Shown: positions 1 to 9,276, counted from the first letter of the stretch. The stretch: 64,000 nucleotides of DNA from Lacinutrix sp. WUR7 (GCF_016864015.1 NZ_CP045067.1:1957001-2021000), one strand, 5' to 3'. The notes: generated by a model not told the origin, from the letters alone. Numbers and translations: made by a program.

Positions 1-265
1 CCGTAAATAGATCAGGATATCGTTAGTTTTGTGTTGACGTTATCCTGTAAATATAATTCTTTTATTGCAGTTAACAAAGTGCTTTTATTTGTAACTGTAA
101 ATGTTGATTTTCAGTAGGTAATTTTTGTTAAGGACTAAAACCAGCCCAATAAAATCTTAGGTTTTTTTCACAAACAAAACTTTCCTTTTGCTATTAATTT
201 TTAAACCAATTTCTTTTATATTACATTTACGGAGTAATTCCGCGAAAGCGAAAAATCTTCCATAA
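1..265. other. Gene-free start of window upstream of dnaG
   Basis: I see no open frame of useful length on either strand here. A 7-bp inverted repeat (CAGGATA at 13-19, TATCCTG at 41-47) lacks a T-run and is too weak to call a terminator. At 237-256 there is a decayed copy of the palindromic repeat found elsewhere in the window: an ATTCCGC arm, a GAAA loop and a degenerate right arm. Confidence 0.5.
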
Positions 266-2224
266 TTGATATCAAAATCCACCATAGACCATGTATTTGA
301 AACCTCACGCGTAGAAGAGGTTATTGGCGATTTTGTGCAATTAAAAAAGTCGGGAAGTAGCTTTAAAGGTTTAAGTCCGTTTAGTGAAGAACGTACACCA
401 AGTTTTATGGTGTCTCCTGTCAAGCAAATCTGGAAAGATTTTAGTACCGGAAAAGGAGGGAATGCCGTTGCTTTTTTAATGGAGCATGAGCATTTTACCT
501 ATCCAGAAGCTATAAAATACTTGGCTAAAAAGTACAATATTGAAATTGAAGAAACCGAGCAGAGCAACGAGCAAAAAGAACAGGCTAATGAACGGGAAAG
601 TTTATATCTAGTTAGTGAATATGCGAGTACCTATTTTCAGAAGGTATTATTAAAAACCGATAAAGGAAAAGCTATTGGTTTAAGCTATTTTAAAGAACGT
701 GGTTTTACAGACGAAACCATTAAGAAGTTCGCATTAGGTTACTCTTTAGACGAGTGGCAAGCCTTTACAGACGAAGCTTTAAAGCAAGGCTATAAAATAG
801 AATTCTTAGAAAAAACCGGACTGACTATCGTGAAAGGTGAAAAACGCTTTGACCGATTTAAAGGTCGTGTGATGTTCCCAATACAAAGTATGAGTGGTCG
901 TGTGCTTGGTTATGGCGGACGTATTTTAACCAACGATAAAAAAGCTGCCAAATACCTAAACTCTCCAGAGAGTGATATTTACCATAAAAGTAAAGTTTTG
1001 TATGGTATTTATCAGGCAAAACAAAGTATTGCTAAAGAAGATAATTGTTTTTTAGTGGAAGGATATACCGATGTGATTCAGTTTCATCAAACAGGAATTC
1101 ATAATGTGGTTTCTTCTTCTGGTACTGCATTAACGCCAGACCAAATTCGGTTAATAAATAGGCTTACCAAAAATATTACCGTACTTTTTGATGGAGATGC
1201 TGCAGGTTTACGTGCTTCGCTTCGCGGAATTGATTTAATTCTGGAGCAAGGTATGAATGTGAAAATTTGTACGTTTCCGGAAGGCGAAGATCCAGATAGT
1301 TTTGCAAAACAAAATACCTTAGAAGAGTTAAGCGATTATTTAAGGGAACATGCACAAGATTTTATTCAGTTTAAAGCTTCGGTTTTATATGAAGAGTCTA
1401 AAAATGATCCTATTAAAAAAGCAGATACTATTCGAGATATCGTGAACAGTATTGCTAAAATTCCGGATAGAATTAAAAAGGAAATCTATATTCAAGAATG
1501 TTCTAGAATTATGGATATTAGTGAGCAAGTGTTGTTTACAACCTTGGCACAAATTACCAATAAAGACGTTCAGGAAACACATAAAGAAGCGAGTAAACAG
1601 CAAACCGCTTTTGAAGTCATTAAGCATGAACAACCTAAGAAAAAGGTTGATGTGCAATATGTTTTAGAACGAAAAATTATTGAAATACTACTGCTTTACG
1701 GAAATAAAACAGAAGATTTTGAAGATTTAGTTTTAAAAGAGAATGATAAGAATGAGCTGATTCTAGAGCCTGTAAAACATCAAGCAAAAGTTTTTGAAAA
1801 AATATATTTAGACTTGCAAGATGATGAAATGCAGTTTACTAATACGCAGTTTAAAAACTTGTATTATACCATTATTGATACACTAAATCAGAATCCGGAG
1901 TTTGCAATAGAGCAGTTTGTAAACACGGTAGAGCAAGATGTGGCTAATGAGATTTCTACTATTTTAATGGATGATGAGCGTTATAGTTTGTCTGATTGGC
2001 ATAGTAAAAATATATTTCCAAAAGAAAAAGATCAGTCTATTGCACAGTTAGTTAGCGAAACTATTTTAAGTTTACGTTGCTTTTTAATCGATCAGAAAGT
2101 AACGGAATTTATGCAACAAACACTTGCCAACAGATCTGAGGTAAACAGAAGTGTCTTAGAAGAAGTAAAAGATTACTCTAGTTTAAAAATGTTGTTGTCA
2201 AGAAAACTAAGCCGAGTTTTATAG
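266..2224 (+). CDS. dnaG: DNA primase DnaG
   Basis: DnaG makes the RNA primers for Okazaki fragments and works with the replicative helicase DnaB. The 652-residue product has the N-terminal CHC2-type region (about 1-100), a central toprim catalytic core (FLVEGYTDVIQFHQ near 265, LFDGDAAG near 310) and a C-terminal helicase-binding region. The start is a TTG codon; I chose it because the product then opens with MISKSTIDHVFE, as flavobacterial primases do, and no nearby ATG is in frame. The four zinc ligands expected in the CHC2 finger are replaced (Ser37, Ser40, Asp58, Thr61), although the surrounding sequence (TPSFMVSP, GKGGNAVAF) is kept. The stop overlaps the convergent regulator gene by 6 bp. 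Identification is secure. Confidence 0.95.
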   Translation: MISKSTIDHVFETSRVEEVIGDFVQLKKSGSSFKGLSPFSEERTPSFMVSPVKQIWKDFSTGKGGNAVAFLMEHEHFTYPEAIKYLAKKYNIEIEETEQSNEQKEQANERESLYLVSEYASTYFQKVLLKTDKGKAIGLSYFKERGFTDETIKKFALGYSLDEWQAFTDEALKQGYKIEFLEKTGLTIVKGEKRFDRFKGRVMFPIQSMSGRVLGYGGRILTNDKKAAKYLNSPESDIYHKSKVLYGIYQAKQSIAKEDNCFLVEGYTDVIQFHQTGIHNVVSSSGTALTPDQIRLINRLTKNITVLFDGDAAGLRASLRGIDLILEQGMNVKICTFPEGEDPDSFAKQNTLEELSDYLREHAQDFIQFKASVLYEESKNDPIKKADTIRDIVNSIAKIPDRIKKEIYIQECSRIMDISEQVLFTTLAQITNKDVQETHKEASKQQTAFEVIKHEQPKKKVDVQYVLERKIIEILLLYGNKTEDFEDLVLKENDKNELILEPVKHQAKVFEKIYLDLQDDEMQFTNTQFKNLYYTIIDTLNQNPEFAIEQFVNTVEQDVANEISTILMDDERYSLSDWHSKNIFPKEKDQSIAQLVSETILSLRCFLIDQKVTEFMQQTLANRSEVNRSVLEEVKDYSSLKMLLSRKLSRVL

Positions 2225-2845
2225 CTCTAATAATTTCGCTCTATTTATTAAGTCTACAATATTGGTAACGTTTAATTTTTTCATTAAACGCGCTTTATAC
2301 GTACTTACTGTTTTTTCATTTATAGCAAGCTCGCTAGCAATTTCTTTGTTTTTTCTTCCAGACGAAATAAGTTTTAAAACTTCAATTTCTCTAGTAGAAA
2401 GTTTTTTGTAAAAATTACCAGATCTGTTTACACGTTTGCCAATAGCTAAACGTTGTGCAAGATCGTTACTTAAATAAACACCTCCACTATACACTTTAAT
2501 AATAGCTTCTTTAAGTGTAACAATATTAGCCGTTTTACAGAGATAACCAGAAGCTCCCGCTTTTATAGTATTCATGGCGTAAACCTCTTCCGGTTGCGCA
2601 CTAAACATAATTACTTTAACTTCAGGGTATTCTTTGTTAAGCCTTCTTAATGCAGTGATGCCATTAAGCTTTGGTAAATCAATTTCAGAAATAATAATAT
2701 CTACTTTGTTCTTGTTTAAGAATTCAAATATGGATTCACCATCATCAAGTGTACCAACAATTTGAATATTCGACGACGTAAGAAATAGTAGCTCAAGACC
2801 TTTCCTAATTATAGGATGATGGTCAACTACCAACAGTTTAATCAT
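2219..2845 (-). CDS. NarL/LuxR-family response regulator with atypical receiver
   Basis: This is a 208-residue two-domain regulator: an N-terminal receiver (about 1-118) and a C-terminal LuxR/GerE helix-turn-helix (about 145-208, with KLSTREIEVLKLISSGRKNK and NEKTVSTYKARLMKKL). The receiver differs at key positions. The acidic pair is D8-H9 instead of D-D, and the residue aligning with the phosphoacceptor Asp is Glu54 (IIISEIDLP, codon GAA). The switch Ser (MFSA) and the conserved Lys (YLCK) remain. No sensor kinase gene is adjacent. The 3' end overlaps convergent dnaG. The family call is firm; that it works without normal phosphorylation is inference. Confidence 0.9.
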   Translation of the reverse strand: MIKLLVVDHHPIIRKGLELLFLTSSNIQIVGTLDDGESIFEFLNKNKVDIIISEIDLPKLNGITALRRLNKEYPEVKVIMFSAQPEEVYAMNTIKAGASGYLCKTANIVTLKEAIIKVYSGGVYLSNDLAQRLAIGKRVNRSGNFYKKLSTREIEVLKLISSGRKNKEIASELAINEKTVSTYKARLMKKLNVTNIVDLINRAKLLEL

Positions 2846-2950
2846 AACTTTAATTTTTTAAAAATTGTTATAACTGTTGAGATAACAACAGACGTTTTGC
2901 TATTAGTCGTTTAGTAAAAGTAGTGAATTCCTACTAATAAAGAAAATATT

Positions 2951-3739
2951 TTATTTTAAATCTTTTGATATCAGACAAATAGGTATTGCAACCATTTTAT
3001 GTTTATTGGCTGAATTGTAACGTTTATATATTTTAAAAGCTTCTTTTTGTCTTCCTGTAAAGTCGTCTTCGGTCTTGCCTTCATCATGCATTTGCATGGC
3101 CCATTCTAGTTCTGGATACGATGCGCCAATCTGGTCTTCATCACTTCTTGCATCTCCAAATAATCCGTCACTTGGTGCTGCATTCATAATGGAATCTGGA
3201 ACTTGTAAATATTCGCCAATTTGATATACTTCCGATTTTAATAAATCTGCAATCGGACTTAAATCGACACCGCCATCACCATACTTCGTGTAAAAACCAA
3301 CACCAAAGTCTTCTACTTTGTTTCCTGTTCCTGCAACTAGTAATTTGTATAATCCTGCATGATAATATAAAGTCGTCATACGTAAACGAGCTCTTGTGTT
3401 TGCTAAAGCCATATCTACAGTAGCCTTATCTGCATCGGATGCAACCTCGGTTTTAAATTCTTCAAAAACAGGCGTTAAGTCGGTTTTTATATCCCGTATA
3501 TTTTTATATCGCGCTTTTAATTGTTTGATATGTTCTTGTCCTCTAGACACATGACTTGCAGCTTGATGAATAGGCATTTCAATACATAAAACGTCTAAGC
3601 CTGTCTCTGCACATAAAGTGGAAGTTACAGCAGAATCAATTCCGCCAGAAATTCCAACAACAAAACCATTCACTTTTGCGTTTAAAGCATAGTCTTTTAA
3701 CCAATTTACTATATGATGTGCTACTTTTTCTGTTTGCAT
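2951..3739 (-). CDS. nadE: Ammonia-dependent NAD synthetase NadE
   Basis: NadE carries out the last step of NAD synthesis, ATP-dependent amidation of deamido-NAD. The 262-residue protein has the PP-loop ATP-binding motif SGGIDSA near residue 30 and the synthetase signature GTGNKVEDFGVGFYTKYGDG in the middle. There is no N-terminal nitrilase domain, so it should use free ammonia. An open frame extends upstream to 4039, but that part is antisense to gldB and not family-like. I place the start at the ATG at 3739, giving MQTEKVAHHIVNWL, which matches family length. The gene is divergent from gldB across a 79-bp gap. Confidence 0.95.
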   Translation of the reverse strand: MQTEKVAHHIVNWLKDYALNAKVNGFVVGISGGIDSAVTSTLCAETGLDVLCIEMPIHQAASHVSRGQEHIKQLKARYKNIRDIKTDLTPVFEEFKTEVASDADKATVDMALANTRARLRMTTLYYHAGLYKLLVAGTGNKVEDFGVGFYTKYGDGGVDLSPIADLLKSEVYQIGEYLQVPDSIMNAAPSDGLFGDARSDEDQIGASYPELEWAMQMHDEGKTEDDFTGRQKEAFKIYKRYNSANKHKMVAIPICLISKDLK

Positions 3740-3766
3740 TTTTAAAGATTTTAAAACAAAGAATAG

Positions 3767-3774
3767 TACCTTTG
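3767..3774 (+). promoter_or_regulatory. Candidate gldB promoter -7 element
   Basis: TACCTTTG fits the Bacteroidota -7 consensus TAnnTTTG exactly and lies 44 bp before the gldB ATG. I see no clean -33 TTTG at the expected spacing. Confidence 0.5.
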
Positions 3775-3779
3775 CCAAA

Positions 3780-3787
3780 CAAAAATA
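3780..3787 (-). promoter_or_regulatory. Candidate nadE promoter -7 element
   Basis: The minus strand reads TATTTTTG, an exact TAnnTTTG match 40 bp upstream of the nadE ATG. It lies just beside the gldB element, so the two promoters would be back to back. No -33 element is obvious. Confidence 0.35.
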
Positions 3788-3818
3788 AACCAATAGCTTA
3801 ATTAATAAAAATAAGTTT

Positions 3819-4781
3819 ATGAAGAATATTTTTTTATTTCTTTTTTTGACGCTTTTATGTGTTTCGTGTAAGCGGGATGCAAGTATGGAAAATGAAATTT
3901 CTAAAATAGATATTTCTGTTGCGATTGAGCGATTTGATTTGGCATTTGCACATGCTAAACCTGAAGATCTTAGTACGTTAAAGAAAGCTTTTCCGTTTAT
4001 GTTTTCTAAGAAATATGTAGATTCTTTTTGGATTGCCAAAATGCAAGATACTTTGCAATTAGAATTAAATAAAGAAGTAGAAAAAGTGTATCCAAATCTG
4101 AATTTGGTAGAAGGAGAGATGAAAAACTTCTTTCAGCATATGAAATATTATTTTCCGGAATTTAAAATACCACGTTTGGTTAGTGCTACTTCGTTTGTAG
4201 ATTATAGAAATAAAGTGATTGTAACCGATACGATTTCACTTATTTCTATTGATACCTATTTAGGAAGTGATCATCCTTTTTATAATGGTATTCAAAAGTA
4301 TTTAGCGGCTAATTTTACAGAGGATCAGATTGTGGTAGATTTTGCTTCTAAGTATGCCGAAAATTATATTTTTCCGAAACAGAATAAAACATTTTTAGAC
4401 GAAATGGTTTACTTCGGAAAACAATTATATTTCAAAGATGTCATGATTCCGTTTAAAACAGACGCTGAAAAAATTGGCTATACTGAAGAACAATTAAATT
4501 GGTCTAAAGCGAATGAAGGACAAATTTGGAGCTACTTTGTAGAGAATGAATTATTGTTTAGTACCGATCCTGATTTGCCAAACCGGTTTATAAATCCTGC
4601 ACCTTTTTCTAAGTTTAAATTAGTAGAAATAGATCAAGAATCTCCAGGAAGAATAGGGCAGTATATAGGATGGCAAATGGTACGTGCTTATATGAAAAGG
4701 AATGATGTGTCTTTAAAAGAAATGCTTGCTAAAAATGCCGATGAAATATTTAATAAATCCAACTTTAAACCAGAATTGTAA
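3819..4781 (+). CDS. gldB: Gliding motility lipoprotein GldB
   Basis: This is a 320-residue predicted lipoprotein with a short hydrophobic signal peptide ending in a lipobox (CVSC, Cys at about 17). The rest is a soluble domain consistent with GldB, including YLGSDHPFYNGIQKYLAANF and QYIGWQMVRAYMKRN near the C-terminus. GldB is one of the lipoproteins needed for gliding and chitin use in Flavobacterium johnsoniae; its biochemical role is not known. Its stop overlaps the gldC start (TAATG), so the two are translationally coupled. Identification rests on family resemblance plus the gldC neighbour. Confidence 0.92.
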   Translation: MKNIFLFLFLTLLCVSCKRDASMENEISKIDISVAIERFDLAFAHAKPEDLSTLKKAFPFMFSKKYVDSFWIAKMQDTLQLELNKEVEKVYPNLNLVEGEMKNFFQHMKYYFPEFKIPRLVSATSFVDYRNKVIVTDTISLISIDTYLGSDHPFYNGIQKYLAANFTEDQIVVDFASKYAENYIFPKQNKTFLDEMVYFGKQLYFKDVMIPFKTDAEKIGYTEEQLNWSKANEGQIWSYFVENELLFSTDPDLPNRFINPAPFSKFKLVEIDQESPGRIGQYIGWQMVRAYMKRNDVSLKEMLAKNADEIFNKSNFKPEL

Positions 4782-5116
4782 TGGCTAAAATCACCTCAAA
4801 AATTGAATTAAACATAGAACTAGACGAAAATAGAGTTCCAGAAAAATTAGTATGGACAGCAGAAGATGGAGGCATTAGTGAACAAGAAGCTAAAGCGATG
4901 ATGCTTTCTGTTTGGGACAGTAAAACCCAAGAAATGTTACGTATAGATCTTTGGACAAAAGATATGCCTGTAGATGAAATGAAAATATTTTTTCATCAAA
5001 CATTGGTTGCTATGAGTGATACTTTTAATAGAGCAACACAAGACGAAAAAATGACTGCAACCATGAAAGATTTTTGTGATTATTTTGCTGAAAAATTAGA
5101 ATTGAAGAAGGATTAG
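4781..5116 (+). CDS. gldC: Gliding motility protein GldC
   Basis: This is a small 111-residue protein without a signal peptide, starting MAKITSKIELNIELDENRVP. The order gldB-gldC and the TAATG junction match the arrangement in gliding flavobacteria, where GldC is thought to act with GldB. The sequence is acidic and has no motif that I can tie to a catalytic function. A strong bidirectional terminator follows 20 bp after the stop. Confidence 0.92.
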   Translation: MAKITSKIELNIELDENRVPEKLVWTAEDGGISEQEAKAMMLSVWDSKTQEMLRIDLWTKDMPVDEMKIFFHQTLVAMSDTFNRATQDEKMTATMKDFCDYFAEKLELKKD

Positions 5117-5135
5117 TTTTCCTTTTTAAAAATAG

Positions 5136-5173
5136 AAAAAGCGTCTTGAAATAAAACTTCAAGACGCTTTTTT
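5136..5173. terminator. Bidirectional terminator between gldC and aqpZ
   Basis: A perfect stem (AAAAAGCGTCTTGAA / TTCAAGACGCTTTTT) with a 7-nt loop and T-runs in both directions lies between two convergent genes. Confidence 0.9.
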
Positions 5174-5191
5174 AATATATACTATTTTGTA

Positions 5192-5893
5192 TTAGTCTTT
5201 ATTGGGGGCCATAAACTTGTAAACAAGTCCAGCCAAAATAGCACCAACAATAGGAGCTACCCAAAACAACCAAAGTTGTCCCATGGCTTCACCACCAACA
5301 AATAAAGCTTGACTGGTACTTCTTGCAGGATTTACAGAAGTATTAGTAACCGGAATACTAATTAAGTGTATTAATGTTAATGCTAATCCAATTGCTAATC
5401 CGCCAAAACCAGGGGATGCATTTTTATGTGTAGCACCTAGAATTACGATTAAAAACATAAAGGTCATTACTACTTCTATTAGTAACGCCGAAGTCATACT
5501 AAAGGTATGTCCGTATTGTTCTACACCATAAAAGTTAGTTGCAAAATCTCCAGGTTGCGAGTAACCAGCAAAACCATCCATACCACTAACAATAGCATAT
5601 AGAATTGCCGCTCCAGCAATACCTCCTAAAACTTGCGCAATAATGTAACCTGGTAAATCTTTTGCACTAAATCGTCCTCCAACAAAAAGGCCAATAGATA
5701 CTGCAGGATTAAAATGTCCTCCAGAAATATGCCCTAAAGCGTATGCTCCTGTTAAAACGGTAAGTCCGAAAGCCAATGCGACACCCGCTAAACCAATTCC
5801 TATATTCGGAATTCCTGCTGCTAAAACGGCGCTACCACAACCACCTAGTACCAACCAGAAAGTACCAATAAATTCTGCTAATAATTTTTTCAT
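5192..5893 (-). CDS. aqpZ: Aquaporin Z
   Basis: This is a 233-residue MIP-family channel in the inner membrane with about six transmembrane helices. Both half-helix motifs are intact: HFNPAVSIG in the first half and SVNPARS in the second, the latter carrying the Arg of the selectivity filter. Length and sequence fit AqpZ-type water channels better than glycerol facilitators, which are longer. It stands alone, convergent to gldC, with a 39-bp near-perfect palindrome beginning 18 bp upstream of the start codon that may be an operator. Confidence 0.94.
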   Translation of the reverse strand: MKKLLAEFIGTFWLVLGGCGSAVLAAGIPNIGIGLAGVALAFGLTVLTGAYALGHISGGHFNPAVSIGLFVGGRFSAKDLPGYIIAQVLGGIAGAAILYAIVSGMDGFAGYSQPGDFATNFYGVEQYGHTFSMTSALLIEVVMTFMFLIVILGATHKNASPGFGGLAIGLALTLIHLISIPVTNTSVNPARSTSQALFVGGEAMGQLWLFWVAPIVGAILAGLVYKFMAPNKD

Positions 5894-5911
5894 CGTATAA
5901 GTTTTTAGTTA

Positions 5912-5950
5912 ATTTATATAATGCACTATATATTAGTACATTATATAAAT
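5912..5950. promoter_or_regulatory. 39-bp palindrome upstream of aqpZ (candidate operator)
   Basis: The arms ATTTATATAATG (5912-5923) and CATTATATAAAT (5939-5950) are perfect inverted repeats. After one mismatch the symmetry continues with ACTA/TAGT around a TATAT centre. There is no T-run, so it looks like a dimer-binding site more than a terminator. The regulator is unknown. Confidence 0.5.
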
Positions 5951-6067
5951 ATAGGCAATTGAATTACTTTTGTTGTTTTTAGAAAAAGTAGATTCGTACT
6001 TTTTTAGATGAAGTGAATGTTTTATTCTATTAACAGTAAGAATTTTGTTGTTTTTAAAGGTGTTTAC

Positions 6068-7345
6068 TTACCATTCATTAATTCTATTCGAATCTAGCTT
6101 AATGAAAATAAATAGTAAAATGGTAAAGCCCCAAAGTCCGGAGCCTCCATAACTAAAAAAAGGAAGTGGAATTCCGATAGTAGGTATTAAGCCCATTACC
6201 ATTCCAATATTAATCATAAAATGAAAGAATAAAATAGATGCTACCGAATAGCCGTACACTCTACTAAATTGCGATTTTTGTAGTTCTGCTAATTTTAAAA
6301 TACGAAGCATAAGTAGTACAAATACAACCACTACAAAAACACTTCCTAGAAATCCCCATTCTTCACCAACGGTACTAAAAATATAGTCGGTATGCTGTTC
6401 TGGTACAAATTTACCTGTGGTTCTGGTACCTTCTAAAAAACCTCTTCCGGTAATACCTCCAGAGCTAATTGCTTTTTCAGATTCGTATAAATTATATAAA
6501 ATATCTCTACGCATTTGCGCAATCTTTTGCGGATCTTTTTCTAGACGTAACCAAAGACTAATTCTATCTTGTTGGTGTGGTTGCAATATGTTTTGGTAGA
6601 AAAATTTAATTCCGAAAGCAATTACTATACAAGCCAAAATGGTAAGGATTGGCTGTAGAATTACCGGTTTCTTTTTCTGAATAAAATAGTTTGTTATAAT
6701 AACAACAATAGCTATAACGGAAGTGATTATTGGTCCGAATTTTAATGCTAAAATGGAAATAGCAACTAAGGTTAATGCCAGTGTTAGGTATATTTTTGGT
6801 AAACCTTCTCTGTATAAAACAAAAAAGAAAGAGGCATAAACTAAAGTACTTCCTGCATCATTTTGTAGTAAAATTAAAAAAGCGGGAATGATAATGATGA
6901 TAAAGATTCTTATTTGGTCTTTAAAGGTTCTAATATCGGTGTTTAAATCGCTTATGTATTTAGCAACGGCTAGTGCTGTGGCTGCTTTTGCAAACTCACT
7001 GGGTTGTAGGGTCATTCCACCAATGCCATACCAAGAAGTGGCTCCGTTTACGTTTTTACCAAAGAGGAATAGACCAACTAAGGATAACATGGAAACAATA
7101 AAGATTAAACTCGCAAACCGTTCGTAAAACTTGGCGTCAATAGAAAGAATAAAGATAATGAGTATAAGCGTTAAACCTATGAAAATTAATTGTCTTCCGT
7201 AAGGTTGGGAGAAATTAGTATAATCAATGGTTGTACCCGTGTGTGAAGCGGATAAGATATTCATCCAACCAAAAACTACTAAAATTAAAAATAAAATAAT
7301 AGTAACCCAATCAAATTTAAAATGTCTATCAGTTTGTCTAAACAT
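6068..7345 (-). CDS. rodA: Rod shape-determining protein RodA (peptidoglycan polymerase)
   Basis: RodA is the SEDS-family glycosyltransferase that polymerises glycan strands for lateral-wall growth, paired with PBP2. The 425-residue protein is an integral membrane protein with about ten transmembrane segments. The SEDS features are present: GIGGMTLQPSEFAK, ITGRGFLEGTRT, FVPEQHTDYIFSTVGEEWGF and a C-terminal GIPLPFFSYGGSG. It is the last gene of the mreB-mreC-mreD-mrdA-rodA run, 2 bp after mrdA, so it is very probably translated from the same message. Confidence 0.95.
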   Translation of the reverse strand: MFRQTDRHFKFDWVTIILFLILVVFGWMNILSASHTGTTIDYTNFSQPYGRQLIFIGLTLILIIFILSIDAKFYERFASLIFIVSMLSLVGLFLFGKNVNGATSWYGIGGMTLQPSEFAKAATALAVAKYISDLNTDIRTFKDQIRIFIIIIIPAFLILLQNDAGSTLVYASFFFVLYREGLPKIYLTLALTLVAISILALKFGPIITSVIAIVVIITNYFIQKKKPVILQPILTILACIVIAFGIKFFYQNILQPHQQDRISLWLRLEKDPQKIAQMRRDILYNLYESEKAISSGGITGRGFLEGTRTTGKFVPEQHTDYIFSTVGEEWGFLGSVFVVVVFVLLMLRILKLAELQKSQFSRVYGYSVASILFFHFMINIGMVMGLIPTIGIPLPFFSYGGSGLWGFTILLFIFIKLDSNRINEW

Positions 7346-7347
7346 GC

Positions 7348-9276
7348 TTAATGTTCTAACTTGGTTAGTTGTGCCTTTAATTTATTAACTTCTTCTATCG
7401 AGATTGTTTGTAGCTTGGTTTCTCTATTAATTTTGAAAGGTACACCAGAATATGGTTTTGCATATTCATCTTCTAAACTATGGCTCAAGACAAAGTTTTC
7501 TAAATCTTTTCTAGTGATAGTTCCTTTAATATATTTTTCAATCATCAAACTAGCTATTTTACCAGCAAAACGAGAACCGAAATAACCATTTTCAACAAAT
7601 ACAGCAATAGCAATTTTAGGATTGTTTTTAGGTGCAAAAGCTACAAATATAGAATGGTCTGTAAGTTGTGTTTTTACACTGTCAATTTTTACGAAATTTT
7701 CAACAGTACCTGTTTTTCCACAAATATCAATATCCGGAATCTGTAAATATTTGGCAGTTCCATGTTTGTAAACATTCAGCATCCCTTCAATTACAGGTTC
7801 AAAATGTTCTTTGTCTATGGTTGTGTATTTTGGTGTTGTAAAGTTTAGATCTAAGGTTTCATCTTTAATTTCCTTTATAATATGCGGTGTGAAATAATAT
7901 CCTCGATTGGCAATAGCCGCTATCATATTTGCTAATTGTATTGGCGTTGTAGCAACTTCTCCTTGACCAATAGCGTTAGAAATAGTGTATGTGGAATAAA
8001 ATGTTTTCGGATAAATACCTCGGTAATATTCTCTGTTAGGAATTCTTCCTTTTTGACCAACGTATAAATCGTTATTTAAAAAGTTTCCTAAGCCAAAACT
8101 TTTTACGTGATTACTCCAAACATTAATTCCAATAGAAGCATTTTCTGGTTTATCTAAAATTCTTCTATATACTGTTGCAAAATAGGTGTTACACGATTCT
8201 TGAATACCATGTACCATATCATTTCTTGTGCCGCTTCTACAGTGACATTTCATAAAACTGTTTCCGTATTTGTAACCCGCGTAACAAGTTAATTTTTCGT
8301 TTGTAGATATCACTCCTTCTTGTAAAGCAACCAATGCATTCATTAATTTAAATGGAGATCCAGGATTATAAACACCTTGTAGACTTCTATTAAATAATGG
8401 TTTCGCAATAGAGTCATTATACAGTTTGGTGAAATTTTTAGAGCGGTCTCTACCTACTAATAAATTTGGATTATAGGTTGGTGCGGCAACCATAGATAAT
8501 ATTTCTCCTGTGCTTGGTTCAATAGCAATAACACCACCACGTTTGTTTTGCATTAAGATTTCTCCGTAGGCTTGCAATGTTGCATCAATGGTGGTTTTAA
8601 TGTCTTTTCCAGATTCTGGTAAGGTGTCAAATTTTCCTTTTTTGTAAGGTCCTATATTTCGGTTGAATCTGTCTTTTTGTATGAATTTTATTCCTTTTAC
8701 ACCTCGTAATGTTTTTTCATAAGAAGCTTCAATTCCTTGCATACCAATTAAATCGCCCATTTTGTAATAGGGATTTTTACTCATGATTCTTTGGTTTACT
8801 TCACCAATATCCCCAAGTACGTTGGCGCCAATAGTGGTTTCGTAGTTTCTTAAAGAACGTTTTTGAATATAGAATCCTTCAAATTTGCGCATTTTCTCTT
8901 GAAGGACTGCGTAGTCTTCTTTAGATAATTGCGGCAGAAAAACATACGGTAATCTAGGAGAATACGTATATGCTTTTTTATAGGTTTTAATGAACTGCTC
9001 TTTGTCTATTTTTAAAAGCGAACAAAACTCTAAAGTATCTAATGGTTTTACTTCACGAGGAATCACCATCACATCATAAGATGGTTGGTTAGAAACTAGA
9101 AGTTTTCCGTTTCTATCGTATACAAAACCACGCTTTGGGTAGTCATATACCTTACGTATGGCGTTGTCTTCATATAAATTATTGGAGTTATCTTGATATA
9201 CTTGAAGAAAAAAAAGTCTTGCAATAAAAAGAAGGCCAACAAAAATTATGGAAATGAAAAGTAGTATTTGCCTCAT
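7348..9276 (-). CDS. mrdA: Penicillin-binding protein 2 (MrdA)
   Basis: This is the monofunctional transpeptidase of the elongasome, partner of RodA. The 642-residue protein has one N-terminal membrane anchor (about 5-25), a dimerisation domain and a C-terminal transpeptidase domain. All three active-site motifs are visible: the SxxK serine in PGSPFKLMNAL, the SxN region in YTISNAIGQGE, and KTG in DICGKTGTVEN. It overlaps mreD by 4 bp and precedes rodA by 2 bp. Confidence 0.95.
   Translation of the reverse strand: MRQILLFISIIFVGLLFIARLFFLQVYQDNSNNLYEDNAIRKVYDYPKRGFVYDRNGKLLVSNQPSYDVMVIPREVKPLDTLEFCSLLKIDKEQFIKTYKKAYTYSPRLPYVFLPQLSKEDYAVLQEKMRKFEGFYIQKRSLRNYETTIGANVLGDIGEVNQRIMSKNPYYKMGDLIGMQGIEASYEKTLRGVKGIKFIQKDRFNRNIGPYKKGKFDTLPESGKDIKTTIDATLQAYGEILMQNKRGGVIAIEPSTGEILSMVAAPTYNPNLLVGRDRSKNFTKLYNDSIAKPLFNRSLQGVYNPGSPFKLMNALVALQEGVISTNEKLTCYAGYKYGNSFMKCHCRSGTRNDMVHGIQESCNTYFATVYRRILDKPENASIGINVWSNHVKSFGLGNFLNNDLYVGQKGRIPNREYYRGIYPKTFYSTYTISNAIGQGEVATTPIQLANMIAAIANRGYYFTPHIIKEIKDETLDLNFTTPKYTTIDKEHFEPVIEGMLNVYKHGTAKYLQIPDIDICGKTGTVENFVKIDSVKTQLTDHSIFVAFAPKNNPKIAIAVFVENGYFGSRFAGKIASLMIEKYIKGTITRKDLENFVLSHSLEDEYAKPYSGVPFKINRETKLQTISIEEVNKLKAQLTKLEH

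Noticed and set aside
13-47. Terminator at the left edge
   Set aside because: The 7-bp stem has a 21-nt loop and no T-run.
3740-4039. N-terminal extension of nadE by 100 residues
   Set aside because: It crosses the divergent promoter region and is antisense to gldB. The family starts at MQTEKVAHHIV.
5894-6067. Small RNA or riboswitch upstream of aqpZ
   Set aside because: Apart from the palindrome there is no branched structure or conserved motif that I can name.
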